Counted from the first letter of the stretch, positions 7,734 to 15,923 are shown. The stretch is DNA of 64,000 nt from Filomicrobium sp. (GCA_017792465.1 CP051234.1:932606-996605), one strand, 5' to 3'. Notes: generated by a model not told the origin, from the sequence alone. Translations and numbers: made by a program.

Positions 7734-9905
7734 CTAGGAGACCGCAGGCGTCGCGTTCTTTCGATCTGCAATCCCGGCGCGGGCAATCGCGGTCGCCAGC
7801 AGGCCGATCGTCGAACCATTGTGCAGGACCGCGGCCGCAACCGGCGAGAGGAACCCGGCCGAGGCGGCAATGAAAAGACCCGTGTTGATGCCAATCGCCG
7901 CCGTGCCGTTCGCCGATATGATCCGCATCGCCTGAACGGCTGCCTCACGGGCATCCGCGACTGCGCTGATACGATCGTCAAGCAAGGTGATGTCAGCTGC
8001 GGCTCTTGCGATATCGGCGCCCTGCGACATGCTGAAACCAACATTGGCGGCCGCCAGCGCCGGAGCGTCGTTCACGCCATCGCCAACGAAGGCAATCTTG
8101 CGTCCAGAGTTCTGCAGCTCGGTCAGGATGCGTTGTTTGTCCTCAGGCCGGAGCTCGGTATGAACCTCGTCAAAGCCGAGCGCTTCTGCGAACCTTTCGG
8201 AACGGCCTTTGCGGTCACCGGTCAGCATCACCAGTGAGGTGACGCCGGAAGCGCGCAGTCGGTCAGCCGTTGCGCGGGCATCGTCACGCAATTCATCGCG
8301 CAGCCCGAACACGCCGACCGGTTTGCCACCAACGGCGACGTAGAGCAGCATCTTTCCTTCTTCGACCAATTTTTCGATCGCGTCGGTGTGATCGTCAAAG
8401 CTGATCGCCTCGATGTCTTCGAGGAAGTGCCGGCTCCCGATCAGGACCTCGCGCCCATCGACGGTTGCGCGCAATCCGTAGCCGACGTCGAATTTAACTT
8501 CGCCGTGCGAAACGTGGCTCGTCTCATTCGCGCGGGCTTCGTTGACAATCGCCTTGGCGATCGGGTGCTGGGAATGCTCTTCGACCGAGGCGCTAAGTGC
8601 CAGAATGTGTTGGGATGACCAGTCATCCGGTGCGAGCGAAACGACATCGGTGACAGACAAATTGCCGTGTGTCAGCGTTCCGGTTTTGTCGAACACGAAC
8701 GTATCGATCTCCGCCAGCTTCTCGATGCTGGGGCCGCCCTTGATCAGGATACCGCGTGCCACAGCGTCAGCCATTGTGGCCCGGACGGCAACCGGGGCAG
8801 AGAGTTTGATCGGGCAGGCGTAATCGACCAGGAACACGGAGCTGAGCCGGCGCAAGTCACGCGTCAGCAACAGGGTCGCAAAACCCAATCCGAGCGTCAT
8901 GTAGACCTGCCGGTCTCCTTGTTTCTGGGCCAGGCGTTCGGTGTCTGAGCGGACTTCCAGCGACTCTTTGATCAACGCCGTGATCCGCGCTGTCGTCGTT
9001 TCGTCCCCGACTTTTTGCGCCTCGATCCGGAGCGAACCGTCTTCGACGAAACTGCCGGCGATGATGCTGTCGCCGGTCTCTTTCGTCACCGGCAAACTCT
9101 CACCCGTAATCGAAGCTTGGTTGACCTGCGCTGCGCCACCGCGCACGACGCCATCGACAGGGACCAGTTCGCCGGTATTGACGACGACGATGTCGCCGGA
9201 CTTGACGGTCGAGAAGGGAACTTCGACCGCGCCGCCGTCGTGCTCGACCCACGCCGTTTCGGGGTTCGGCATCAAGAGTTCTTGCAGGAGTTCGCCGGAG
9301 TGGCGAACGGTTGTCTCTTCGAGATATTCGCCGGCCCCCATCATAAGATCGGTCGTGACCGCGGTCGCAACCCCGCCGCGCACAGCCCCGACCGAGACAG
9401 CAAGCGCGTCGAGAAGCTCAACGCGGACGCCTTCGGTGACAAGCGTGCGGACGCCGCGCAAAACGCGCGGAGCGATCACAGCGGCCCCCAGCGCATTGCG
9501 GACCTTAGGGGGGAGCAGTGGATACGCCGCCAGGAACGCAATCCGCCCGACGAGAGGCGTTGGCGATGGCGCATCATTTTCGCCGCGCGGCCGGAAATGA
9601 AGCTGATCGCGCCTCAGTTCGAAGAGACGTTTCAGGATCCGCGCACGGGCCGCTGCAGTTCCATCGTAGCTGATCACCACAGAGATCGCAGCCGGATTGA
9701 TGCGGACCGATGCGGCACCCGTCGTTGCTCGGATCACGCGACTGAGATGCTCGACATCAAGCCCGGGGAGACCCAGAATGGGAAGTTTCAAGCGCAATCG
9801 GCCACGGCATTCGTGGACAATATCCAATCCCATCCCGATCACGGATGACGGAGCGAGGGCGGGTTCGGATTTGGATTCGATCACCGGGGCATGCTGCAGC
9901 TGCAT
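7734..9905 (-). CDS. fezB: P1B-type metal ATPase, FezB-like (ferrosome ATPase)
   Basis: About 723 residues from the ATG at 9905; a TTG at 9917 is possible. An N-terminal HMA_2-like domain without CxxC holds ECRGRLRLKL, similar to the HIPGR motif of the two stand-alone HMA proteins here. The A-domain has TGES, the phosphorylation site is DKTGT (Asp near residue 406), and the hinge is GDGVNDAPAL. The membrane metal site reads YACPIK (Cys364-Pro365), not CPC, SPC, TPC or CPH, so it is not a standard Cu, Zn or Co pump. Fez operons contain a P1B-6 ATPase, FezB, needed to form ferrosomes. Position among HMA-like and glycine-rich partners next to feoABC supports this assignment. Confidence 0.82.
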   Translation of the reverse strand: MQLQHAPVIESKSEPALAPSSVIGMGLDIVHECRGRLRLKLPILGLPGLDVEHLSRVIRATTGAASVRINPAAISVVISYDGTAAARARILKRLFELRRDQLHFRPRGENDAPSPTPLVGRIAFLAAYPLLPPKVRNALGAAVIAPRVLRGVRTLVTEGVRVELLDALAVSVGAVRGGVATAVTTDLMMGAGEYLEETTVRHSGELLQELLMPNPETAWVEHDGGAVEVPFSTVKSGDIVVVNTGELVPVDGVVRGGAAQVNQASITGESLPVTKETGDSIIAGSFVEDGSLRIEAQKVGDETTTARITALIKESLEVRSDTERLAQKQGDRQVYMTLGLGFATLLLTRDLRRLSSVFLVDYACPIKLSAPVAVRATMADAVARGILIKGGPSIEKLAEIDTFVFDKTGTLTHGNLSVTDVVSLAPDDWSSQHILALSASVEEHSQHPIAKAIVNEARANETSHVSHGEVKFDVGYGLRATVDGREVLIGSRHFLEDIEAISFDDHTDAIEKLVEEGKMLLYVAVGGKPVGVFGLRDELRDDARATADRLRASGVTSLVMLTGDRKGRSERFAEALGFDEVHTELRPEDKQRILTELQNSGRKIAFVGDGVNDAPALAAANVGFSMSQGADIARAAADITLLDDRISAVADAREAAVQAMRIISANGTAAIGINTGLFIAASAGFLSPVAAAVLHNGSTIGLLATAIARAGIADRKNATPAVS

Positions 9906-9917
9906 TGCGGCTCTCAA

Positions 9918-10145
9918 TCACTCGTCGCGGGCGGCTTTGATTTCAGATTCGGCGTCGCGGAAACGCTCTTTCGTCTCCTCTACAGCGCCTTTCAACGTAA
10001 GCCACATATGAGCGGCGCTATTGATTGCGGCACGCTGAACGGCTTCATTTGTCAAGACGTAGGTTACCAAACCGCCAAGGACTGCACCGGTCACAAAACG
10101 CTTTCCTGTCAAATCGGGCAGGCCGGTCCGGGGTGGTGTTGCCAT
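9918..10145 (-). CDS. Small membrane protein, DUF5132-like, fez-type operon
   Basis: About 75 residues. AAGGAGAT just upstream fixes the ATG at 10145. It has one glycine-rich membrane segment (FVTGAVLGGLVTYVLTNE) followed by a charged amphipathic helix (VEETKERFRDAESEIKAA). This architecture matches DUF5132 proteins found beside P-type ATPases, and recalls the PacL scaffolds of mycobacterial ATPases. The gene ends 12 bp before the fezB ATG. A scaffold role for the ATPase is an inference from shape and position. Confidence 0.72.
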   Translation of the reverse strand: MATPPRTGLPDLTGKRFVTGAVLGGLVTYVLTNEAVQRAAINSAAHMWLTLKGAVEETKERFRDAESEIKAARDE

Positions 10146-10244
10146 CGTTATCTCCTTCAGGACTTTTGGATTGGGCAAGGTCTTTTGAATTTCGTTTCGC
10201 ACATGGTTGGCGCCGGTATTCTGCCGATGTCGGCCGCCATGGCG

Positions 10245-10604
10245 CTAATTCTTGTGCTCTGGCTCCGGCTGAGGTTCTGCCTTGTGCGCAGCAGGCGCGT
10301 GAGATGCGCTTGCGAAATAGACGGCACCTATGGCCAATGCTGCGAGACCGATCATCGGGACGCTTCTTGCGATATGCGAGGCCAGGTGCGCGACTGCCCC
10401 TGCCCCGGCGCCAACGACGGCGCTCTTGGCCGTGGCCTGGATGGCTTCATCGGCGGTGATCTCGTTATTGCGCACGCGAACCGTTTCATAAATCGCTGTC
10501 CAAGTGCCAGCGATCGCCGCGCCGCTGGCACCGGCACGCAGGATTTCGCCAGTGGGTGGAATAGCGCCATTTGGCGGCAAGGCCGCCCCGTTGGAGTTGT
10601 TCAC
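10245..10604 (-). CDS. Glycine-rich membrane protein, fez-type operon
   Basis: 119 residues starting at a GTG that overlaps the upstream stop by 4 bp (GTGA). Alanine- and glycine-rich helical segments occur at residues 24-40 (AGASGAAIAGTWTA) and 60-100 (AVVGAGAGAVAHLASH, then VPMIGLAALAIGAVYFA). Glycine-zipper spacing suggests packed membrane helices, and a His/Glu-bearing tail (AAHKAEPQPEPEHKN) ends the protein. Function is unknown. Translational coupling to the His-rich protein and position in the six-gene run suggest a structural part of the iron compartment membrane. Confidence 0.7.
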   Translation of the reverse strand: MNNSNGAALPPNGAIPPTGEILRAGASGAAIAGTWTAIYETVRVRNNEITADEAIQATAKSAVVGAGAGAVAHLASHIARSVPMIGLAALAIGAVYFASASHAPAAHKAEPQPEPEHKN

Positions 10605-11305
10605 AAGCCTGTCTCCTTCATGCCAGGGCCGTCTGTATCGGTTGCCGATGGGTCCGCGCTCGCCGACGTCTCCGATGAATTCGTTTCGGGCGCTGCGTCA
10701 GGATCAACCGAATGACCAGTTCCGCTCACAGCATCGGTCGCGGCCTGCACCATCGACGTCAAAGCCGGCAGGTTGGAAAGCAACAGAACCGCGGCCGAAC
10801 CAACGAGTGCACCCTTCCAGAAATCGCGGTCGTTCAGATTGAGTAAACTTCCCAACGTTTGCGCATCCACCTCTCCTCTCGACATCTTGTCGAAGGCCTG
10901 CATGAGATCCTGGTTGTCGGCTTCTGCAGCCGCGTGCCCGTGTGCCGGCCCGTGTTGATTTCCATGCATCTCTTGACCCTTTGAAGCAGGTCCGGCCTCC
11001 CATGGCGGTTGCGGGCCAAAATAGTACCACCCCTGGGGCGGCTGACCTTCGTGATGCGCGTGCCCCTGATGCGCGTGTCCTGGCGACTGTGGGTGGCCGT
11101 GAGCATGCTGAGGGTGGTGATGGCCATGCATGTGGTCGTCATGATGGTGAGCGTTGCCATGCAAATCACCGTGCGTCTTTTCGGTCATTTCGTCTCCAAT
11201 TCGAGCCGGGTCCATTTCCTCGTCGGCATCTTCAGCCGATTGGGTCGATGGGCGCCCGCTTGAAAAAATCTGCCAAGGTCGGTCGCGGTCGTTTTGCTCA
11301 GCCAA
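10601..11305 (-). CDS. Histidine-rich membrane protein, fez-type operon
   Basis: 234 residues if it starts at the TTG at 11305, which overlaps the upstream gene by 8 bp. An ATG at 11188 with GGAG a few bases upstream would give 195 residues and keep all notable parts, so the start is uncertain. Residues 45-90 are packed with His (HHHDDHMHGHHHPQ and more), and a second His group lies near 112-125. A single membrane segment (FWKGALVGSAAVLLLSNLPA) follows at about 162-181, then an acidic Ser/Thr-rich tail. Binding of iron or another divalent metal by the His region is likely but unproven. Confidence 0.72.
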   Translation of the reverse strand: MAEQNDRDRPWQIFSSGRPSTQSAEDADEEMDPARIGDEMTEKTHGDLHGNAHHHDDHMHGHHHPQHAHGHPQSPGHAHQGHAHHEGQPPQGWYYFGPQPPWEAGPASKGQEMHGNQHGPAHGHAAAEADNQDLMQAFDKMSRGEVDAQTLGSLLNLNDRDFWKGALVGSAAVLLLSNLPALTSMVQAATDAVSGTGHSVDPDAAPETNSSETSASADPSATDTDGPGMKETGL

Positions 11306-11663
11306 ACGTTGTGGCTGTCGTCGTTGCCGTCGTCGGGGTTTCTTTTGTGATGCCGGGCTTCATCATGCTTTCCAGGAGGGGTCCAGCCTGTTTGCGATCT
11401 GCGTGCATCAATTGCTCCCAACGCTCTGGCGCGACTCTGCCGGGTGCGTAGGAGATAACGACGGAACCGGCGGCTTCATTGATCCGAACCTCCTTGATGC
11501 CATCGATCTCGTTGAGGAAGCCTTCGACGTCAGACTTGTTGACGGTGCCGAGTTCCTTCAACGCAGACACCCCGATCTTCAGCCGAATTCTTCCCGGAAT
11601 GTGATGGGCGATCTTCATGTGTCTTCTCAAGTCGAAGAAGCGATTCAGTTCGATCTCTGTCAT
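11298..11663 (-). CDS. HMA-like metal-associated protein, first gene of the fez-type operon
   Basis: 121 residues from the ATG at 11663; an internal ATG at 11618, preceded by GAGAAG, would begin directly at MKIAHHIPGRIRLKI. The domain is the same HMA_2 type as the distal gene of this operon and lacks CxxC. The C-terminus is a short Thr/Ala-rich tail (TPTTATTTATT). Its 3' end overlaps the His-rich gene by 8 bp. The operon is thus bracketed by two related HMA-like proteins, and the N-terminal part of the ATPase carries a third related domain. Confidence 0.72.
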   Translation of the reverse strand: MTEIELNRFFDLRRHMKIAHHIPGRIRLKIGVSALKELGTVNKSDVEGFLNEIDGIKEVRINEAAGSVVISYAPGRVAPERWEQLMHADRKQAGPLLESMMKPGITKETPTTATTTATTFG

Positions 11664-11684
11664 GGTTCCAGATCTTGTTTCTTG

Positions 11685-12257
11685 CTAACGTGGCTCGCAG
11701 GTTTGTATTTCAGAAATTAGCATACGAGCGAATTCCCAGTCTTCCTCTTCGCCGTCGCTATTGGCGGCAAGGTAAATTTCCAGACCGACATAAAGCGGTG
11801 ATGTTCCAAGCCAAACTCTGTGCGGTATCCATGTCTTGGCTTCGGCGTCTGCGACGCTGACGGATCCTGATGGCTCAACGCGTTCATCGGTTGAGGCGAT
11901 GTGCACCAATCGGACGTTTTCTTTGAAGCCACGGTCTTTGGTTTTGTGAGCAAGGCATTTCAGAAAGCGCTCGTCGTGCGAGAACACGTCAGCGCTGCGG
12001 CCCGCTTCATCCAAGCCGCGATGCAAGTCGATCAGGAGGCGGTAGCGGTTGTGCACCTGTTGATGCAGCTGCAGGTAAATCTCACGATGCTGAGCGCTGG
12101 AGTAGAAGCGCTCGCGTGGGCTCGTCTTGGCCTGTGGGATGCCCTGGGGAATCCGCATCAGATCGAAGCGCGATGGATCGATATGCGCGGCAACCCGGTC
12201 GCCAAAACCGAGTTCGTCACGATGGATGCCGATCACCAGGAGCGTGTCTTTCATCAT
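11685..12257 (-). CDS. Unknown protein between feoC and the fez-type genes
   Basis: 190 residues, soluble, no signal peptide. It opens with a strand (TLLVIGIHRDELGFGD) and contains LLIDLHRGLDE, faintly like metal-binding loops of N-formylglutamate or aspartoacylase-type hydrolases, but the match is too weak to assign a reaction. The C-terminus is acidic (NSDGEEEDWEFARML). It ends 22 bp before the first HMA-like gene and starts 40 bp after feoC on the same strand, so it is probably co-transcribed with the iron genes. It lies outside the six-gene fez-type set. Confidence 0.6.
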   Translation of the reverse strand: MMKDTLLVIGIHRDELGFGDRVAAHIDPSRFDLMRIPQGIPQAKTSPRERFYSSAQHREIYLQLHQQVHNRYRLLIDLHRGLDEAGRSADVFSHDERFLKCLAHKTKDRGFKENVRLVHIASTDERVEPSGSVSVADAEAKTWIPHRVWLGTSPLYVGLEIYLAANSDGEEEDWEFARMLISEIQTCEPR

Positions 12258-12296
12258 AACCGTTGTTCGGACCGGGGAGTTACGCTCCAGTCCGCG

Positions 12297-12515
12297 CTAA
12301 TCTCTCCATTCATAGATTTCCATCGTCAGGGGATCGCATTTGCAGCAGGTTCCGCATGGCTTTGCGGCCAGAAGTTTCACGACGCTGCCTTTGGAGATCC
12401 ATTTGCTCAGCATGCCTCGCAAGGCATCGGGATCGGAGCCGAAGCGAAGCGCCATATCGGACAACGTGGCGCGCCGATGCGTCTGCAGATAGGTGCGAAG
12501 TTCCGATAGGATCAT
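12297..12515 (-). CDS. feoC: FeoC-like winged-helix protein
   Basis: About 72 residues from the ATG at 12515, which has GAGGA about 8 bp upstream. The N-terminal part is a small winged helix (LRTYLQTHRRATLSDMALRF) and the C-terminus has a cysteine group CGTCCKC. FeoC proteins use such cysteines for an Fe-S cluster and act on FeoB stability or transcription. It follows feoB by 18 bp on the same strand. Confidence 0.82.
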   Translation of the reverse strand: MILSELRTYLQTHRRATLSDMALRFGSDPDALRGMLSKWISKGSVVKLLAAKPCGTCCKCDPLTMEIYEWRD

Positions 12516-12533
12516 GACCACATCCTCTCTCTC

Positions 12534-14957
12534 TCACGCCGGGACCTGAGCACTGCTCGGCAATGTCTTGCTGCCACGGTCTTGCCCCCAGTATCGCATC
12601 GCCCCGATGACGAGCGCGGAGAACGCGATACACCCTGCGATCCACGCTGACGAAGAGCCAACGTGAGCGTTGAACGTCGCAATCTGGTAGAAAAGCGTAG
12701 CTGCGATATACGCAAAGCCGGTGGTCCAGGCTGCTACAAAGATGGTCCAGCGTGCACTGGCCTCCCGGCGGACGGCCGCGATGGCAGCCACGCACGGCAT
12801 GTAGAGCAGCACGAACAGCAGATAAGCGAACGCTCCGGCCATTCCGTCAAATCGCTGCGTCATGGCGCCATAAGTGCCGACGCCGACTTCTTGCGCTTCG
12901 GCTGCGGCTGCTTGATCGGAGACGTCGCCAATGTTGAGGCCCATCGGATCGAGCCAGCTTCCCATGGCTTCCGACAAGTTGGTGGGAATGGTTGCCAAAC
13001 CTTCGGCAACCGTCCCGATGAGATCAAAGGGTTTGTTGCTCTCCTTGGGAGGAGGCGCTGGCAGCTCTTCTTTGGTTTTGTCAGCGCGCCAGCTCATTGG
13101 TTTTGGATTGGTCTGACTGCGTAGCTCAGTCTCGTCCCTCTCGCCCAAAGACGTGTAAAGCGCATCAAGCGTTCCGACGACCGCTTCCTTGGCCAGCAGG
13201 CCAGTAAAGATACCAACAGAGGCGGGCCAGTTCTGCTCTGTCACACCGAACGGCGTGAACAGCGGAGTTATGGTGCGACCGATTTCGCTGAGAACGGATT
13301 TGTCGGAATCCTCATTACCGAAGCTGCCGTCCGTGCCGATGCTATTCAGCACGTTCAGCACCAGAACCATCGGGACGATCACGCGTCCTGCGCGCACCAC
13401 AAAGCTTTTCGTGCGGTCCCAGGTTCTCAGCAACACGCCCTTCAGCGTCGGCATCCTGTAAGGCGGCAACTCCATGACGAAGGGCGTGACTTCGCCTCTT
13501 AAGAGTGTGTTCTTGAGAATGAGTCCGGTCAACACGGCCGCCAGAATGCCGATGAAGTAGAGCAAGAAAACAATGTACTGCCCATATGAAGCGAAGAAGG
13601 CGGCGGCAAACAGAGCGTAGACGGGCAGCCTCGCACCGCACGACATAAACGGCGACATGGCGATCGTGATTTTGCGGTCGCGTTCGTGCTCAAGCGTGCG
13701 GGTCGCCATAACGGCCGGCACCGTGCAGCCGAAACCGACAATCATCGGCACGAAAGATTTTCCCGGCAATCCGATGCTACGCAGAAAGCGGTCCATGACG
13801 AACGCGGCCCGCGCCATGTAGCCCGAATCCTCAAGCACTGAGAGGAACAGAAACAAACTCGCGACAATCGGGATGAATGTTGCGACGACCTGAAGTCCGC
13901 CGCCAATCCCATTGGCCAACAACACCGTCAGCCATTCCGGCGAACCGACCGCGCCAAGAAGGGCGGCGAAGCCATCGACGACGAACGCGCCCGTCACGAT
14001 GTCGAAGGCATCGATGAACGCGCCACCAATGTTAATGGTGAACATGAACATCAAGTGCATCGCGAGCAGGAAGATCGGGATGCCCAGCGCCCGGTTGAGG
14101 ACAACGCGGTCGATCTTGTCGGATATGTTGCCGACAAATTCACCCTTGCGCTTGACCGTGCCCTCGACCAACCGATTGACGAAACTGTAGCGGGCATCCG
14201 CCAAGGAGATGTCGATGTCGTCGCCAAGGGCCGCTTCGAGTTGGCGCTGGTCTTCTGCGAACTTTGCGGCCTTCTCGTTGCCGGCCATTTTTTTCGCGAG
14301 GTTGTCACCTTCGAGGAGCCGCAGCGTGAGCCACCGAGGGTCAGCGTTATTGGATGCCGCCAGATCAACGAGCTCGGGCTGAAGCGACGCAACGGCTTGC
14401 TCGATTGCCGGAGCATAGGGGATCGTCAAAGGCGATACGCGGCCGTTTTGAGCGGCCTCGCGGATGGCTGCTTTGAGTTCCGGGACGCCCTTCCCCGTCG
14501 GCGCGACTATGGGAAGAACCGGGCAACCCAGAGCGGTCGCCAGGGCGGGAACGTCAATGCTAATGCCAGCATCCTCGGCGGCATCGATCATGTTGAGCGC
14601 CACCAGCATCGGGACCTTCATTTCCAGAAGCTGGGTGGTGAGATAGAGATTGCGTTCCAGGTTCGAGGCGTCGACGATGTTGATGATCAAGTCGGCGTCG
14701 CGTTGCGCCACATAATCGCGCGCGATCTTTTCATCAACGGAGACTTCGGCGTCGGACACCTCAAGCGAATACGTGCCCGGCAGGTCGACGAGTTCAAACT
14801 CGACGCCATCGAGGTAATATCGGCCGGTTTTGCGTTCTACGGTGACACCGGGCCAATTGCCGACACGTTGCTTTGCTCCGGTCAGAGCATTGAACAAAGT
14901 CGTCTTTCCGCAATTTGGATTGCCGACGACGCCAACGACAAACTTCTTTTTGCTCAT
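12534..14957 (-). CDS. feoB: Ferrous iron transport protein B
   Basis: 807 residues, slightly longer than typical FeoB. The N-terminal G domain has G1 GNPNCGKTT, G3 DLPGTYS and G4 NMID, followed by a helical GDI-like part. The membrane domain shows the two Gate motifs with cysteines (GCTVPAVMATR and SCGARLPVYALF) and GLLAKEAVVGTLDALY. Residues at about 620-700 form an extra loop rich in charged residues. It imports Fe2+ across the inner membrane. Its ATG overlaps the feoA stop by 4 bp, so the two are translationally coupled. Confidence 0.96.
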   Translation of the reverse strand: MSKKKFVVGVVGNPNCGKTTLFNALTGAKQRVGNWPGVTVERKTGRYYLDGVEFELVDLPGTYSLEVSDAEVSVDEKIARDYVAQRDADLIINIVDASNLERNLYLTTQLLEMKVPMLVALNMIDAAEDAGISIDVPALATALGCPVLPIVAPTGKGVPELKAAIREAAQNGRVSPLTIPYAPAIEQAVASLQPELVDLAASNNADPRWLTLRLLEGDNLAKKMAGNEKAAKFAEDQRQLEAALGDDIDISLADARYSFVNRLVEGTVKRKGEFVGNISDKIDRVVLNRALGIPIFLLAMHLMFMFTINIGGAFIDAFDIVTGAFVVDGFAALLGAVGSPEWLTVLLANGIGGGLQVVATFIPIVASLFLFLSVLEDSGYMARAAFVMDRFLRSIGLPGKSFVPMIVGFGCTVPAVMATRTLEHERDRKITIAMSPFMSCGARLPVYALFAAAFFASYGQYIVFLLYFIGILAAVLTGLILKNTLLRGEVTPFVMELPPYRMPTLKGVLLRTWDRTKSFVVRAGRVIVPMVLVLNVLNSIGTDGSFGNEDSDKSVLSEIGRTITPLFTPFGVTEQNWPASVGIFTGLLAKEAVVGTLDALYTSLGERDETELRSQTNPKPMSWRADKTKEELPAPPPKESNKPFDLIGTVAEGLATIPTNLSEAMGSWLDPMGLNIGDVSDQAAAAEAQEVGVGTYGAMTQRFDGMAGAFAYLLFVLLYMPCVAAIAAVRREASARWTIFVAAWTTGFAYIAATLFYQIATFNAHVGSSSAWIAGCIAFSALVIGAMRYWGQDRGSKTLPSSAQVPA

Positions 14958-15187
14958 GACCGATCGCTCTCGACTTCAAGTGTCCCAGCTTCATCTTTGC
15001 GGAGGCTCAGGCTGAAACCTCGAACCCTGATTTCCACTGGGTCCCCCATGGGCGCGAAACGCGTGACCTTGAATTCGGTACCGGGCGTCAGACCCATCGC
15101 CAAAAGCTTGTGCCGATAAGCTTTGCTGCCCTTGTCGAAGCCGGTTATCCGCCCCGTTTCACCGACCGTCAGATCTCGCAGCTTCAT
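14954..15187 (-). CDS. feoA: FeoA, SH3-like partner of FeoB
   Basis: About 77 residues. GGAGAACATCG precedes the ATG at 15187 and gives the usual FeoA start, MKLRDL. Conserved features are LLAMGLTPGTEF and RGFSLSLRKDEA. FeoA is a cytosolic SH3-like protein needed for FeoB function. It overlaps feoB and lies about 29 bp after a second feoA-like gene. Confidence 0.92.
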   Translation of the reverse strand: MKLRDLTVGETGRITGFDKGSKAYRHKLLAMGLTPGTEFKVTRFAPMGDPVEIRVRGFSLSLRKDEAGTLEVESDRS

Positions 15188-15216
15188 CGATGTTCTCCTG
15201 ATCATTTCGATCGCGC

Positions 15217-15474
15217 CTAAAGCTGCGCCACCAGAATTTTCTGTGCCATGCCTGCACCGAGCGCCAAACGTGTCTCACCACGAATGACGACGACCTGATT
15301 GGCCAAGCGTTGCGAGACCAGAACTTCGCTTCCGACGTTGAGGCCCAGGTCGGTCAGACGCATTTCGATCTCGTGCCCGCCCGTGTGGCGGACGATGCGA
15401 ACGCGCTCGCCTTCCTGGGCTAGGGCCAGAGGGAAAGGTTTGACTTGCTCGCCGTCGAATGCGTCCACATTCAC
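15217..15474 (-). CDS. Second FeoA-domain protein
   Basis: 85 residues from a GTG at 15474, longer at the N-terminus than feoA. The SH3-like core is seen in RIVRHTGGHEIEMRLTDLGL and the end RLALGAGMAQKILV. Two feoA-type genes before feoB occur in other proteobacteria. It is the first gene of the iron operon; the promoter must lie in the roughly 450 bp upstream. Confidence 0.85.
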   Translation of the reverse strand: MNVDAFDGEQVKPFPLALAQEGERVRIVRHTGGHEIEMRLTDLGLNVGSEVLVSQRLANQVVVIRGETRLALGAGMAQKILVAQL

Positions 15475-15923
15475 CTGCCAAAGCGATCCCGTTGCCTCTC
15501 AGCGCGTTTGCGCCGGAGTGCCTCCACGCCGCCATGCACAAGAAGGGGCGGCCTCACTGAAACGAAGCTTTGATGTGCTTGATCCGAATAGAAACCTAAC
15601 CCCCAAGAACTTTACTTGTAAAGTATACTTTTCGTCGCTGGAAAGAATGATCTAAGTCATTTTTAAGAAGAAACTCAGTATCGTGAAATGTTTTGGAACG
15701 GATGTACTGCGTCGGCTTCCCACACCCTATTTGGGCAGATCGACAAGTGGCTGCTGGCAGTCTTCTGTTGAGTTAAGGCTAATAGAATTGTTCTGGTCAG
15801 CGCTTCCGAACTAAAATTGGAAAGGCGGACATGCGGTGCGAGGACGATCGGTTTGGTCCGCCCGGTCGTGACCATGGCCATGGATTTAGACGTAGCAAAC
15901 AGAACGACGAAAATTGGGGTCTG
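15475..15923 (+). other. Divergent promoter region between the iron operon and a small coiled-coil gene
   Basis: 449 bp without a supported gene. It should hold the promoter of the feo/fez-type run on the minus strand and of the gene at 15924 on the plus strand. The only structured element noted is the set of overlapping inverted repeats at 15609-15631. Confidence 0.6.
15609..15631. promoter_or_regulatory. Overlapping inverted repeats upstream of feoA, candidate iron operator
   Basis: ACTTTA-CTTG-TAAAGT is an inverted repeat and shares its right half with a perfect 12-bp palindrome AAAGTATACTTT, so three half-sites lie in 23 bp. It sits about 135 bp before the first feo gene in an AT-rich patch. 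Fur, Irr or another iron regulator would be a natural binder, but the match to any published consensus was not tested. Confidence 0.4.

Noticed and set aside
7129-11663. Magnetosome gene island
   Set aside because: No recognisable mam or mms genes (such as MamA, MamB, MamE, MamK) are present; the content fits fez-type operons better.
14055-15119. Plus-strand open frame of 354 codons opposite feoB and feoA
   Set aside because: The opposite strand has all FeoB and FeoA motifs; this frame is a by-product of GC-rich codon use.
15570-15583. FNR-like site TTGAT-N4-TTGAT before feoA
   Set aside because: The FNR consensus is an inverted repeat TTGAT-N4-ATCAA; here the two halves point the same way, so a functional site is unlikely.
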